From positions 41,507,155 to 41,571,154 of the forward strand of contig CM060307.1 in NCBI GenBank assembly GCA_030674185.1: a DNA stretch of 64,000 nucleotides, given 5' to 3'. Origin of the DNA: Monoplex corrugatus (taxonomy: Eukaryota; Mollusca; Gastropoda; Littorinimorpha; Ranellidae). The stretch's first letter is position 1, and every line of letters starts with the position of its first letter. Shown here in pieces: positions 50,481 to 63,200 of the stretch. A program made the position numbers and the translations under genes. The notes under the pieces were generated by a model. That model was not told where the DNA came from and made no database searches. It worked only from the letters and a program-made list of their open reading frames with translations.

Positions 50481-53164
50481 TGTACAAACAGCAAATCAGA
50501 GCATGTTTCGAACAACTTTCGTACTAGCAGTTGTGATGAAATGGAATCACATGTCCTGTGGGCTTTTGTTAATCTCGTTTTTTTTGTTTTGGCTTCCAGT
50601 CTCCAAACCATCACAAGTGTTACTATCATCTTTAAATAGATGAGGTTAATATCTGTAGTGATGAAACATCAATCTTTCAGTTATTGCATGGGTTCGAACC
50701 CGAGTTCATAGAGTGAATATAATTAAAAGTGTTTGTACAGCCTCCAATTCAACACAAATGAATACGTCCCCAAGTCTGTTCTGGGTTGGGAAAATAAAAT
50801 GGCAATGAAGAGCTTTAGGCATCATAAAATAGATCCAAGAGCCTCCAGGCCACAACACATTACTCACCAATGATTTAATCACGAGTTCATATTAATGAAT
50901 CAAGTTCAGCTTACTGTTCCCTCTATACTTTCCTATGAAAAATGGTAATAATTTTCTCATTCAGTACAGAACCAGAAGGTATATGGATTTATTGATTTTG
51001 CAACAGATAACGAAACTGATATCTATATTTTACATAGTGAGCAAATTACTACTATTTTACATTCAAATTATTCTGTGCTGATGCAATACTACCAAGAATG
51101 AGGGGGCAGATGAGTGACAGTCATTTAAAAACTTAACAAATGTAATCATTACAAATATACTTGAAGCTGTAGTCGAGATGTGGGGCAATGAAATTTATCT
51201 GAAACACCAACTTTCATGACTATAATCTCAGTCAATGAGTAACAAGTTCAATGAAAACATAATTCAGAATGCCTAATTGCCATTCTAGTCCATGAACCCA
51301 TGACATGCCAACACACTCCTTTTTCCTATTCAGTTTGTTAACAAAACTGATTCAGAGTACGAAATCAAACACAACAAGCTAAAGTCTGTTGAGTACAGAT
51401 ATCAGGGTAAGTCTGATATGTACTGATACTAGCGTAACAACGATATACATGATCGGGCTTTTAAGGTGTGCCACATTGGGACGTAAGTCACGTGGGTATG
51501 TGTGCTGTGTACACACATTCCAGTGTCTTGACTGGAACATACAAGTCCAGTGTGTACTGTTCCCCTTTATAGCCCACTTGAAGCTTTGGAAGCCTTGTTA
51601 ATCACTATCTGGCCAGATTTCATGACCACCCTATAGCCAAAGGAACTTGAAATTTGTGTATTACATCAATCGTCCCAGAAAATAACTTTTTGTATTTATG
51701 GACTGGTATGGACCAAGTTACCATGGACTGCCGTTTCTTTTGATCAAGACTGCAATCACCCTGGCATTGGATTTGAGTGCAATCAAACCTTTTTCGCTGG
51801 GGATAGTGTGTGTTCCGTTTTCTTTTAGTACAGAAGAAAATTGTGCTAGCTTCTTTTGAATGAACATAATAAAAAGGGGGAAAAGGGGGTAGGGAGGGAG
51901 GAGAGGGGCGTATTTACTTAACAGTAATGCATTACTGAATTAGGATACAATGACGAATTGTGCCTTTCTTGGTTCACTGCCCCTAGCATAAGGTACTTCT
52001 TTAGTAATACGCACTGACATGGTATTCGTAACTTGACAAGTGCTTTGTGGTCTCTCTATTTGTTTAAATAAATGGAAGTTTCTGCAATTCCTCATATCTC
52101 CTACCATTTCCTTGTGTTTATACAGTTATGTCAACCTATTTCATACGAAATATTGTGGTCAAATGTGAACCCATCTTTTTCTGGAGTCTCGTCAATGCCA
52201 ATACATAGTTTTCAACTACACCTGCAAGCGCCTGTGCGTGTCACACTGTCGCTTCTTACAGAGAGATTTGGGTCAAGCCTGACCCTGACACACAACAGTA
52301 TCATGTCAGGATAGGGTTGGGGCGATTATTCCCTTTCAAAACTTTATCTGTTTACCAACGGTCTTTTTCTTGTTCTTTCTTTTTCCCCTTATTATCTGAA
52401 ATTTCTTTACACAGTCTACTTTTTCTCTCTCTCTCTTCCGCTGTGTGTGTGTGCGTGTGTGTTTTGCGTGTGTGTGTGTGTATGCGTGTGTGTGTATGCG
52501 TGCGTTGTGTGTATGCGTGCGTGCTGTGTGTGTGGTGCGCGCGCGTGCCGTGCTTGAGTGTGTGCGAGTGTGCGTGCGTGCTCGCAGAACAAAGAGAGAC
52601 CACAGAAACTGATTCACTGAAATATTATCCGCTCACTGAAATATACAATTTACAACAATAATAACAGTAATAATAATAATGATAATAATAGTAACATTAA
52701 TAATGCATTTGATTATAAATATAACGTTAGAAAATAGGGAAATGTACACATTGTGTATTCATCTCATTTCAAGTAAAATGAATAACGATAACAAATATTC
52801 CAAATTTACCATCATATTTACTTGTCTTAATTCATTTCATCACTATCACTTTATTTCAGTCCCTATTTAGGGGAATTCTGATACCACCACCTATGATTAA
52901 CATAATTAATTAAAATCAATAACAGCTAAATAACATACACATAACCCTGTTTCATATCTAGTAATGCCAGCGATATAAAACAAACTGTGGTCTTCAAATT
53001 TCCATGCTTCTTGTGTAAACAATCGATATAATAAAAGTTAAAGAGACCCAAGTAGGTCAGATGGCAGCATGCTTTCTCACTCCTCTTGTGAATAATTGAT
53101 TTCAACTCTGTGTGGGTGTAATAATAAACAGGAATTGTTCGGTTCAATCGTCCCCTCTTCCCTC

Positions 53165-53169
<5 letters not shown>

Positions 53170-53228
<59 letters not shown>
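53170..53228. repeat. (CA)n microsatellite
   Basis: Uninterrupted array. Confidence 0.95.
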
Positions 53229-53230
<2 letters not shown>

Positions 53231-53693
53231 ACACACTCAACAAAGACAGGGTGGGGATGAGGGGGAAGGGAGAAGGTAGCAAACTTTTACTTATATTCAT
53301 GAACACTAAAACCTCTATATAATGATTAATCTCTCACTCTGCTACTCCACACCCTTCTCGCCCTTATGTTCTCTCTGTGCTCTCTACATAAAATACACCA
53401 ATATGAAATAATATGATTTTAAATATATCAAATATAATTAAAATAGTTCATTATTCATTCTCGCTCTTCCCCTCCCCTCCTCCCCCCCCCTCTCTCTCTC
53501 TCACAAACACACTCCTCCCTATGTCTAACTAACAATATCCTTTTGCACAAAGATACGAGTACATTTGTGCTTCTGAATCTGTGTACACACACATTACATA
53601 TGTACATATGCTGACAGATCACTGATGAAGAAGGCAAAGAGAGAGCCAAATCACAATTTATTAAATTGTCATCCGCGCACGCGCACGCTCACA

Positions 53694-53701
53694 CATGCAC
53701 G

Positions 53702-53767
<66 letters not shown>
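53694..53767. repeat. (CA)n microsatellite
   Basis: CA array with a single CAA interruption, led by CGCACGCGCACG. Confidence 0.95.
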
Positions 53768-54959
53768 CCACACCCTTATGTCACAGCAGTCCAAAAGAAA
53801 ATATAATTTCCCTTTTGTCGCAGCAGCACAAAAGAAAAATATACTTTTCAAACAACCATTTCAAATGAATCAAAGGCACACGGGAAAGCCTCCAACTTTC
53901 TAAATAAATACGCACATTACTATATAAAAGACGGTGCTTGTAAGTACAAGGTCTTTGACAGTACCTTCAAAAGAAGACTAATAAGGTGCACTTTCAAACG
54001 CATGCAAACAAATGAAAGGAAAAACAAGATATTTCTAATGAAGAATGTCCAGTAATATGCGAAATTATGTACAGAACTTTCATTCTTTTATTTCGTTTTA
54101 ATTATTGTAGACATAATGAACAATTCAACTGCCTTCTTAAAACTATTTGTCTGTTGAAGTCATTTCATAATCATTTCACCACTGTAATTAGCATATAGAA
54201 GTGCATCCACTATACCAGTACTGGATGTCAGAAATTTTCAATTCTGACTGATAAAAACGTAACTACAACTCTGGTAAAAGTCTTCACTTTTTTCCCTTAG
54301 TTTGGTTCTTGGAATTTCCAGACGTTCTTGCCTGATGAAAATAAAACTACACAATGATAATTTTTTTCAAACAGCAAACAAAACGCGGTGAATCTTTTTA
54401 CCTGACCTTCACCTATGCTCTTAACTACATTCAGCTTAACTTGTCCCCAGACAGTTCAAATGTAGAATAACACGACAGATGACATCCGTGACACCAGACC
54501 CTCCCGTGGCAAGACGTCTTCGAGATAGCATAGACATTTGAGGGAAGGAGGAACGGAGATCTCTATCTCCCCCCATCCCCACCCCCCAAAACACCACCCG
54601 TTTTCTTTTGGCCTCAAAATCTACTGAAAGATCAACATGTCTGTGACAATCTTTTTCCACATGGCGTGTTGTTATGTAAGTAAAGCCGAACATCAGAAAC
54701 GAGTACCTGAATTTACTTGGTGAAGACTAAAAGAGGGACTTCAGTCCACAGGTGGTAGTTATTTATTCTTCCCCCACCAAACCCACAAACACTCGGGTAC
54801 ACGATATACAAAAAGCGCGACCATAAACCTGATCGTGTCGGTCATCTCGAGTAGCGGGGGACCGGGAGAGGAAAAATGGGGTGTAGGCTGGGAACCGGGG
54901 TGCTAGTATCTGAAGGAAAGGCGATATCACAGAGAAGTCTTCAGGGGGAAACAAGATCG

Positions 54960-55060
54960 GCGCACTAGGCGTTGGCGCAGGGTGGGTGAAGGGGATGGGG
55001 TAAAGTCGGGGACGGGGTTCGGGGACGGGGTAAGGTCGGGGATGGAGTAAGGTCAAGTGG
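54960..55060. repeat. G-rich tract with GGGGAYGGGGTAAGGTC repeats
   Basis: At least four G-runs of three or four bases within short GGGGACGGGG-type repeats, giving plus-strand G-quadruplex potential. No promoter or exon can be tied to it. Confidence 0.7.
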
Positions 55061-55353
55061 CGCGGCACAATGATCAGCATACAGCCATTAATTTTGTAAA
55101 CCCATCACAGGAACAGACTGTGTTGAGATTTACTAGCGACGATCCCCACCCTCCAATCCACGTGACTGGTTTTCAGCTAACCCCTCCCGTCTACAACACA
55201 TACACACACACAGCGTGATATCCTCCCAACCCACTGTCTTAAACTCTTATTTTCTTAAGTTTATCATTAAAATTGAAAAGTTTACTACATACTCGCATAA
55301 CATTACGTATAGAGAATGATCTCCACAGAAACAACAACAATAACAACAACACC

Positions 55354-55357
<4 letters not shown>

Positions 55358-55404
<47 letters not shown>

Positions 55405-55419
55405 CACACACACACACAG
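55358..55419. repeat. (CA)n microsatellite
   Basis: CA array with one interruption, led by a short AAC triplet run. Confidence 0.95.
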
Positions 55420-55832
55420 AACCAAGACTGCAAACAAACAAAAAAGTATCTCTTTTTACATGGAATTAAAGAAAAGAAAGAAAAAAAACGAGCTGCATCG
55501 AGGACAATGGTATACTGTCACAACTCTGAGAAAAATTCTACAGATTGTCAAAAGTTCCTGAGAAAGTGCTTTTCACACACCTTCCCCAAAAAAGTACACA
55601 TCTAAGGCCTTATTTTTTCCCGGTTTGTGTGACCTTGAACTTTGTGCTTTTACCTTCAGAACTTTCGCTTTTGCGACTCCTCCTCTCTAAGCCGTGGCTC
55701 AAATCTGGTAAAGATCCACTTATAAAGAACTGAGAAAATCATCTTTACACATTTCTGTCATACACAACCACATCCGGTCGATACGAACTATTTGCAGGCA
55801 CACTGAAAAATAATAATAATAATAATAATATA

Positions 55833-56120
55833 TTTTATTTATATAGCGCAAAATCTTGACAAAATCAAATCTAAGCGCTGAGCGTATACATGCATACATA
55901 CCTACATACATATGAGCGCATACATGCTTACATACATGCTTACATACTTACATACATAAATCTAAGCTGAGCGTATACATGCACACATACATACATACAT
56001 AAATCTAAGCGTATACATACATACATACATACATACATACTACGTACGTACGCACATGCATACATAATAATTACAATATTTATATAGCGCAAATCTCGAC
56101 AAAATCAAATCCAAGCGCCG
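55833..56120 (-). repeat. Duplicated LINE tail module
   Basis: Two copies of the sequence TTTATATAGCGCAAA followed by TCGACAAAATCAAATC(C/T)AAGCGC on plus lie about 237 bases apart. They are separated by (ACAT)n-type repeats and further partial copies of AAATCTAAGC and GAGCGTATACATGC. The inner copy is followed by a CA array. Tail slippage during target-primed reverse transcription, or recombination between ACAT repeats, could explain it. Confidence 0.75.
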
Positions 56121-56126
56121 AAAAGA

Positions 56127-56140
56127 CACACACGCACACA

Positions 56141-56204
<64 letters not shown>

Positions 56205-56218
56205 ACACACACACACAT
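56127..56218. repeat. (CA)n microsatellite in the LINE 3' region
   Basis: CA array led by (CGCA)n, lying between the ORF2 stop and the inner tail copy of the LINE. Confidence 0.95.
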
Positions 56219-56380
56219 GCATGGCCACAAATGGGGAGAAAAGAATAAAAGCAATAAAAGCAAGAATAAAACCAATGGAAAACCACAGAGAGCACATCAT
56301 ATACAATTATATATTAAAACAAAGTGATTCCCCTCCGAGCGGAGACAGGCTGCAGAGGGGGGTTGAGTGAGGTTAGGATT

Positions 56381-58906
56381 TTATGCAGAGGAGAAAAGGT
56401 GAGTTTTGAGAGCGGACTTGAAGGAGGCAAAAGTAGGTTGCTGACGGACTGAGAGAGGAAGTTTGTTCCAGGAGAGTGGACCAGAAACAGAGAAGGCTCG
56501 TGGACCATAGGTATTGAGCTTAGTGCGTGGAAAGCGAAAAGTCAGAGGATCGGAGGCAGAGCGGAGGGTACGTGAGGGAACATAGATCTCAAGTAGGCTT
56601 GACAGGTAATCGGGGGCTGCGTTATTGAGGCTTTTGTAGCACATGGTGTCTAGTTTGTACTGTATGCGCTTTGATACAGGGAGCCAGTGAAGTTGTGCCA
56701 GGAGAGGAGATATGTGGTCAGCTTTTTTCTTTTTGAGTACAAGGCGTACAGCATTGTTTTGAATGCGCTGTAGGGTGTGAATGGTGGAGGCAGGAAGACC
56801 AGACAGGAGTGAATTGCAATAGTCAATGCGAGACATTATGAAGGAGAGAACGAGTTTTGCAGTTGTTTCGACAGAGAGATACTTCCTGATCAGGCTTATA
56901 CGATGGAGATGATAGTAGCAAGATCTGGCAGTTTGAGAAACAAAGTTGTTCATGGACAGGGTAGAGTCAATGCAGACACCAAGGTTTTTAGCTGAATCAG
57001 AAATTGGGACTGATGTGTTACATAATGGGAGAGAAAGAGGAGGCAGCTGGGAAAGTTTCTGACGGGTGCCAATGAGGATAGCTTCTGTCTTGTCGTCATT
57101 AAGCTGAAGTCTATTGTGTATCATCCAGTTCTTAATGTCCGAGTAACACTCAGTGGTGCGAGTCAACAGGCGCTGTATATTATCAGGTGAGTCACTATCT
57201 TGAAGTTGGGTGTCATCAGCATAGAAGTGGTGTTTTATAGAGTGGGAGTTGATGATGGTGGACAGGGGGGAGGTATAAAGAGTGAAAAGAACAGGGCCAA
57301 GGACAGATCCTTGTGGAACACCACAGGTCAGGTATGCAGGTTGAGAGTAAGTGCCATTGATGAGAACAGTTTGTTTTCTGTTTGATAAATACGAAGTGAA
57401 AAAGGAGAGAGCAATGTCAGAGATGCCAAAAGTATGATGAAGTCTAGAAAGGAGAATACCATGGTCAATGGTATCGAAAGCTGCAGACAGATCAAGGAGT
57501 GTGAGGAGAGAGACTTTGCCAGTATCAGTTGCAAGGAGGAGATTGTTGAGAATGTGTAGTAGGGCAGTTTCAGTGCTATGGCACTGGCGGTAGGCTGACT
57601 GGAAAGGATTGAGGAGATTGTTGGCAGACAGGTGAGAGTTCAGCTGGTTGAGGACGACTTTTTCAAGGAGTTTTGACAAGAAAGAGAGATTAGAGATAGG
57701 CCTGTAATTTTTCAGTTCATTTGGGTCTAAATTGTGTTTCTTGAGGAGAGGGTGAACAATAGCAGACTTGAAAGAATCTGGGACAGTTCCAGTTTGAAAA
57801 GAAGTGTTGATGATGTCAGTGATGAATGGGAGGAGAGTAGGGAGACAATCGGAGTAGAGAGAACCTGGAAGAGGATCCAGTTCGCAGGTTTTGAACGACA
57901 TGGATCTGATTGTGTTGAAAATTTCTTCTTGTGAGACTGGGGTAAAAGTAGTGAGAGGTGTGCCAGAGAAGGAAGGGTCAGGTGGGCATGGTTGACAGGG
58001 TGTCCTGTCAAGCCTGTCACGAAGAGTTTGTATTTTGGTGGTGAAATACTTAGAGAATACAGATGGGAGTTCTTCATTTGTATGTTTTGTTGGGAGAGGT
58101 AAGTCTTTTCGTGTGCCAAGGAGATGATTCATGGTTGTAAAGAGTTCTTTTGAAGAAGAGGCATTCAGGATTTTGGTTTGGAAATAGCTTGTTTTTGCAG
58201 ATGCAATGAGGGTGGATACTTTTGTTTTAGAGGCTTGGAAAAGTTGCCTGTGTACAGTGAGTTTGGATTTGCGCCAGCGGCGCTCTGCTCTGCGGCGGGC
58301 ACGTTTTGCACAGGCAATCTCATGAGTGAGCCAGGGGGTAGGGGGGCGGTCAGGTAAAAGACGGGTTGTGGCTGGAGCATGAGTGTCCAGAAGATGGTGG
58401 AGAGTAGTATAGAATTCATCGGCAAGGTTATGTGACTTTTCAGAAAGGAGACGGGAGGCATCAGATGAAAATGTGGAGAGGTCGATAGATTTGAGATTGC
58501 GTCGAGTCACTGTGCGCGTGGTACGGGAAGGAGGAGAAATGTCAAGAGAACAGAGAATTGCAGAGTGGTCAGATGGAAGGGCTGAAGTTAGACGGGTAGA
58601 AAGAACTAAGCAGTTGTTAGTAGCTGAATTGTGGTGATCACGAGAAATGATCCAGTCAAGAATGTGACCTTTTTGATGGGTTGGTTCAGAAATGTGTTGA
58701 GTCATATTGTGATTGGACAGAGAGTTGATGATATGTCTTGTGTCATAACGGTGAGTGTTGTCATAGTGGACATTGATGTCACCTAGAATGATGAGATTTC
58801 CAGGTAAGAGGCAGTAGTGGTCAAGCAGTTGGTCAAAGTCAGAGAGAAACGTGGATGTGGTGAGTTTGTTGGCAGAGCTAGGTGGAGGTCGATAGACACA
58901 GGAGAA
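56381..58906 (-). CDS. LINE (L2/CR1 type) ORF2: end of endonuclease, reverse transcriptase, C-terminal domain
   Basis: The frame is open from 58906 to the stop at 56381, with an internal ATG at 58705 giving 774 residues. It holds the end of an apurinic-type endonuclease (CVYRPPPSSANKL, then LIILGDINVHYDN and LPSDHSAIL) and a complete reverse transcriptase. The RT shows NYRPISNLSFLSKLLEK, LLTLLDLSAAFDTIDH, VPQGSVLGPVLF and the catalytic box YADD at residues 495-498 counted from the 58705 Met. The C-terminal part (SRIDYCNSLLSGL, LHWLPV, YGPRAFSVSGP) is typical of L2/CR1-group LINEs. The protein would nick target DNA and prime reverse transcription of the element's RNA. No stop interrupts this frame, so the copy looks recent. 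The endonuclease N-terminus is in another frame. Confidence 0.95.
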   Translation of the reverse strand, partial: FSCVYRPPPSSANKLTTSTFLSDFDQLLDHYCLLPGNLIILGDINVHYDNTHRYDTRHIINSLSNHNMTQHISEPTHQKGHILDWIISRDHHNSATNNCLVLSTRLTSALPSDHSAILCSLDISPPSRTTRTVTRRNLKSIDLSTFSSDASRLLSEKSHNLADEFYTTLHHLLDTHAPATTRLLPDRPPTPWLTHEIACAKRARRRAERRWRKSKLTVHRQLFQASKTKVSTLIASAKTSYFQTKILNASSSKELFTTMNHLLGTRKDLPLPTKHTNEELPSVFSKYFTTKIQTLRDRLDRTPCQPCPPDPSFSGTPLTTFTPVSQEEIFNTIRSMSFKTCELDPLPGSLYSDCLPTLLPFITDIINTSFQTGTVPDSFKSAIVHPLLKKHNLDPNELKNYRPISNLSFLSKLLEKVVLNQLNSHLSANNLLNPFQSAYRQCHSTETALLHILNNLLLATDTGKVSLLTLLDLSAAFDTIDHGILLSRLHHTFGISDIALSFFTSYLSNRKQTVLINGTYSQPAYLTCGVPQGSVLGPVLFTLYTSPLSTIINSHSIKHHFYADDTQLQDSDSPDNIQRLLTRTTECYSDIKNWMIHNRLQLNDDKTEAILIGTRQKLSQLPPLSLPLCNTSVPISDSAKNLGVCIDSTLSMNNFVSQTARSCYYHLHRISLIRKYLSVETTAKLVLSFIMSRIDYCNSLLSGLPASTIHTLQRIQNNAVRLVLKKKKADHISPLLAQLHWLPVSKRIQYKLDTMCYKSLNNAAPDYLSSLLEIYVPSRTLRSASDPLTFRFPRTKLNTYGPRAFSVSGPLSWNKLPLSVRQQPTFASFKSALKTHLFSSA

Positions 58907-59245
58907 GGTGATGGGGTGAGGGTGGATTGGAAGGATACTTCAACGTGCTCGAAAGAAGGATGGGAGAAAGGCAGAGACTGCGAGAAAGATAGGCGGGAAT
59001 GGAGTGAGTCGTTGTAGAGGATGGCGATACCGCCACCTCGAGATGAGCGATGGAAAGAAGCAAGCCTGTAACCACTCGGAGTGAGGCTAGCATGTATAGG
59101 TTCATGACCAAGGGGGTTAAGCCATGTCTCTGTAATAAAAGCAATGTCAACGTGCTCATCAGCGATAAAATCGGCAATGACCTCGGCTTTGCCATCTTTG
59201 CATATTGATTGAGCGTTAAAAAGGCATAGTTTAAGTTTATCATAT
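58907..59245 (-). pseudogene. LINE ORF2 N-terminal endonuclease segment, frameshifted from the RT frame
   Basis: The frame reads KLKLCLFNAQSICKDGKAEV, ADFIADEHVDIAFITETWL, SGYRLASFHRSSRGGGIAIL and FEHVEVSFQSTL, the N-terminal half of a LINE endonuclease with the expected NAQSI, ITETWL and RGGGIAIL blocks. It stays open to 58783 but the endonuclease homology passes to the RT frame near 58906, so a single one-base indel (or a sequencing error) separates the two. The flanks on either side of the shift are otherwise well preserved. This is why the element is probably not autonomous as it stands. Confidence 0.85.
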
Positions 59246-59264
59246 GGCGGCGGCCGAGGTGGCG

Positions 59265-59440
59265 AAGAAGGCGGCACCGACGGGACAAAAGACGAAGGCG
59301 ACACCAGCGGGGCAGAAGACGAAGGCAGCAACGACGGAACAGAAGAAGAACAAAGGTAGCACCGGCGAGACAGAAGACGAGGGCAGCGCCGGCGGGACAG
59401 AAGACGAAGGAAGCACCGGCGGGACAGAAGGCGAAGGCGA
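59265..59440 (-). repeat. GC-rich tandem repeat in the LINE 5' region
   Basis: On the plus strand, units of roughly 24-30 bases repeat around the core GGGACAGAAGACGAAGG about six times with substitutions. All frames through it look repetitive (Gln/Lys/Thr/Gly-rich on plus, Ala/Val/Phe or Pro/Ser-rich on minus), so the open frames there are not evidence for a protein. Confidence 0.75.
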
Positions 59441-60530
59441 AGATGGCAGAGGAGGAGACAAAGCCCGCAGCAGCGAGGTCGAAGGCAGGGGCAGTGGAGG
59501 AGACGAGGAAGCAGAAAAAGAAAAGTGGCGTCGGGCTGGCACAGCAGGAGGCAGGTTGTGCCAAAGTCGGTGGAGACGTCCACCACGACAGGATCGCGCA
59601 GTGCGGGGCTTGCTACACAGCCCCAATGTACGTATGCGCTGGTAGACGCCTCCACCGAGGTAGCATTTGCTGTGTTTAAAAAGTGTCAGTCCAATTTGTT
59701 TAAGGACGGACGGATCCATAATTGAGAGCCAGTCAAGAGAGGATGATGTTTGCAGAGAACAACGAAGGTTTGGGAGCTGTAGCGTTTGGCGAACACAGTA
59801 GGCTAAAATGTTAACACAGTTCACAGGTTAAATGTCCGACCTAAACGGCAGAATCTATCTACTTCATTTGCCTGCTGGCAAATATGTAAGAAATCTTCAT
59901 CAATAATAGTTTCTCATCATACTTTCAATCTGTCTGCTTTCTTTTTCCAATTTTGACCCTCGTTTGAAGGGAGCAATAGGGTTAAAGAGGGGAGAGGGGA
60001 GGCGTGGAGGAGGAGATATGCCGCTCGACGAGCTATCAGTATCAAACATTACGGTTGTATTTAAGTTAAGACACACAATCACCTCTCCTAGCTTGCTTTA
60101 TATACAACATCGATCAGTAAGGTTTCGGATGAGAGGAGTTACCGCCAAAACAGACAACAGATTCATCTTTGTAAAACAGAAATAATAAAGTGATGCATTG
60201 TCTTTTAACTACCAATCCTTGCTTCACTTTCAATTTAGAAGAAAACAATGCACGTTCATATCTACGCAAATTATTTCAACACCATACAGAATATCTTAGT
60301 CTGTAGCAAGGCGCGTGTAATTGTTGTGGCGAGAAACACTGTATGACGTCTCCCTCTCTTCTTGCTATGGCGGTTTGGGGTATGTGGGCGTGTCTGATCA
60401 AGACATTTCACAGGACACGACGAATGGAAAGTGGGGAAAGAACGTGGGTGGGATAGGGATAGGGAGGGGAGGGAGCCGAGCCGTCAAGAATCAGGTTAAT
60501 GCAGTCAGATATAAACGCTGCCAGTCTCCT

Positions 60531-60582
60531 CTGTGTGTGTGTGTGCGTGTGTGTCTGCGTGTGTGTGTGTTTGTGTGTGCGT

Positions 60583-60624
<42 letters not shown>
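60531..60624. repeat. (TG)n microsatellite
   Basis: TG with CG interruptions. The open plus-strand frame through it has no other support. Confidence 0.95.
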
Positions 60625-61337
60625 AAGGTCGAAGCGGGAAAGACGACACCAACGACACGGCACATAGTTAGCGTGCATGGATCAACTGTCTTACCCCTTC
60701 AATAATATCAGGTAGCCAAGCCTGTGAATAAATGATTATACGCTCCACACAGAGACCTATGAATGTTGGTGACAGGGAACAGGATCTGGACGACATTGTA
60801 TATAAAAGAATGCGGATGGGTTTAGCTCAATAAGAATGCATGACAATATGGAAGGAGTGAGGGATCGAGGACAGGTATTTCTTTTAGTATCATCGTAAGC
60901 ACAGATATCTGTATTAATTTATGAGAACTACAAACATCAGTGGATGTCATTCATAAGGGTGAAATTAATATTACTGTGAACAATAATCCTCCCCCTTGTA
61001 GTGAAGAGGTTTCTATTTAGTAACAGGGTTGTCTGCACTGAAGGAAATGAGAAATTTTCAATTATAATACTTAATACTAATAGACATGCTCTTCTGCCTA
61101 GTTTAAACAGAAACAAAATTTGTCTTGCATATTTTCAAATTTCTCCTTGAATTAAATGTAAAGGCTGTCAGAAACAGACTTAAACTTCATGATGTAGCAT
61201 AATGATAAAGATGGTCTAAAGGACAGGAGAAGCAAGAAAGGACAACTGGATTCTAGCAACAGAAGACAATAAATTGATTAAGATTTATAAGTAAGCGTGC
61301 GTGTATGAGGGGTAGGTTGGAGACAGAGAGTGAGTGT

Positions 61338-61480
<143 letters not shown>

Positions 61481-63200
61481 ACATCGACAGACAGAGAAAG
61501 CAGTTCTATCCTGCTTTGCCAGCTTCCATAATTAGCCCCATCAGTACCAGAGGATGAGTGGAATACGGGGCAGGATCTGTAGCATACTACTCTTCAAATT
61601 CTAAAGTCTTCAGAAACGTTAAAATCATGACATGGTTTCATTTGCCACTTTTATTCTTCATACTTTGGGGTATTTTCGTTTCTTTGCTTTAAAATAAGTT
61701 GTTGCTGCAGCTGTTCTTAGGAGGGATGGAATGAGGGTACAGGGTATCGACATAGAGTGATAAACGTTATCACCGCCAATTACACCAATTAAGCTTGATA
61801 TATCACGTATGCCATGCTGCATACAAGCCAACCACCATGCTTGTTATAACTGTGCAGTTGAAGGGCATGTGGCATCTGTCAGGAGCAAAGGGTCTCCCAT
61901 ACGACAGCATATCTATCAAGGGGGCGTTAAGTAACCACAGCCAATCGTGCGCACACTGGCCGGCTGACAAGTGATGGTAGCAAAGCAGAAATGTCAGGAA
62001 GTCAACAAATAAGGACAAGATAGAGTCAAAGAAGACACGACACATGAATCAAATGACATAAAAAACTGGAAAAAAATCCCTGGTCTAATAAAAGAAGAGC
62101 GACTGGACGGAGACTAGGGGACAGGGAAGGGGAAGTAGAAGGGGGGAATTTTAGGGGAGGGGGAGGGAGAGGGACGTTGTGAAAATACAGATTTGGGATT
62201 TTTAAGACCTGTTGCTCAGTAACTCCTCTCCAAATTCAAATCTTGGAGCATATGTGGAACACATGCGCACACTGATCACTGCTTCACCGTAGACATATCG
62301 ACTCGTACGTTGTCTTTAAGTTGTCTGTTCTTTTTCAACGATCGTCTACATCTAATCACGTCCAGCAGCACCAATTATCAAATCCCTAACAAGTCAGGTT
62401 TGTGCTTTGATAAGTTATCATTTTAATGACGGTGGTTTTATACTTATCTAGAGCCTGTCTTTCTTCGTTATAAATTTTTAAACTTCAAGCCTGAATAACC
62501 TTTTTCATTTTAACGACATAAGATGCAAAACTTCACTGCTGCTCAGCTCATTCTGACGTTCTTTGGTGGTGAGCATAGCCAGATATTCTCTTCACCAATG
62601 TGCATGCAGAATATAGAACCATTATCAACGTCTCTTCTCCAGTCAGCGAAGTGAATGCAAGCTCTGGAGACAGAAATACAAACACACACACACACACACA
62701 GACACAGAAACAGACAAGCAGACACTTGACAAAGAAGCAGCAATACTTGACCATAATTAAATCATATGGATGGAAAACTTGGAAGTAATTTCTCTTCATT
62801 TAACATCAACCCCGATTCTTGACCACTCTCTTCCTCACGTGATGCTGAATCAAACTAAAATCTGAAACCATGTTTCATATTTGGTGAAGTTCTTTGACAC
62901 CGAATACTGACACCATGTTTTTATAATAATATGGATACTGACTTTAGAACTCGTGTCCTTTGTTCAGCGACTGTCATGGCGTTTGAGCTTCAACTATTCC
63001 ATGAGTAATACCAATGTGCACTTCATTCGTCTTCAACAAGATGAACATGCCCACAAGATATATCAACCTTCACAACAAACACACTAGCCTGTGACTAAGC
63101 AGTAAGGACTGAGTAAACATGCATGATGAACCTGACACGTAACTTGTTATCTTGGTGTTCTATTCAGTTTATATTTCTGTTGTCTTTATTCTTTACTCAC

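Larger units (their letters stand above)
55807..59850 (-). mobile_element. L2/CR1-type non-LTR retrotransposon, near full length
   Basis: The element runs on the minus strand, the same strand as the host gene, inside its 13.3-kb intron. From 5' to 3' it has a 5' region (about 59.85-59.25 kb) with a GC-rich VNTR, the endonuclease, the RT, then a 3'UTR ending in GCGCTATATAAATA and an (ATT)n tail at 55807-55832. The tail module appears twice, at 55836-55880 and 56073-56117. The 5' boundary is estimated from where the GC-rich open sequence stops. No target-site duplication could be identified by eye. Confidence 0.85.

Noticed and set aside
50685..50702. Perfect B-box-like GGTTCGAACCC
   Set aside because: No A box or cloverleaf could be found at the expected distance upstream, so neither a tRNA nor a SINE is supported.
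59244..59645. 133-codon plus-strand frame in GC-rich repeats, Lys/Glu/Gly-rich
   Set aside because: It is antisense to the LINE 5' region and follows its tandem repeat; GC-rich repeats are often open in several frames.
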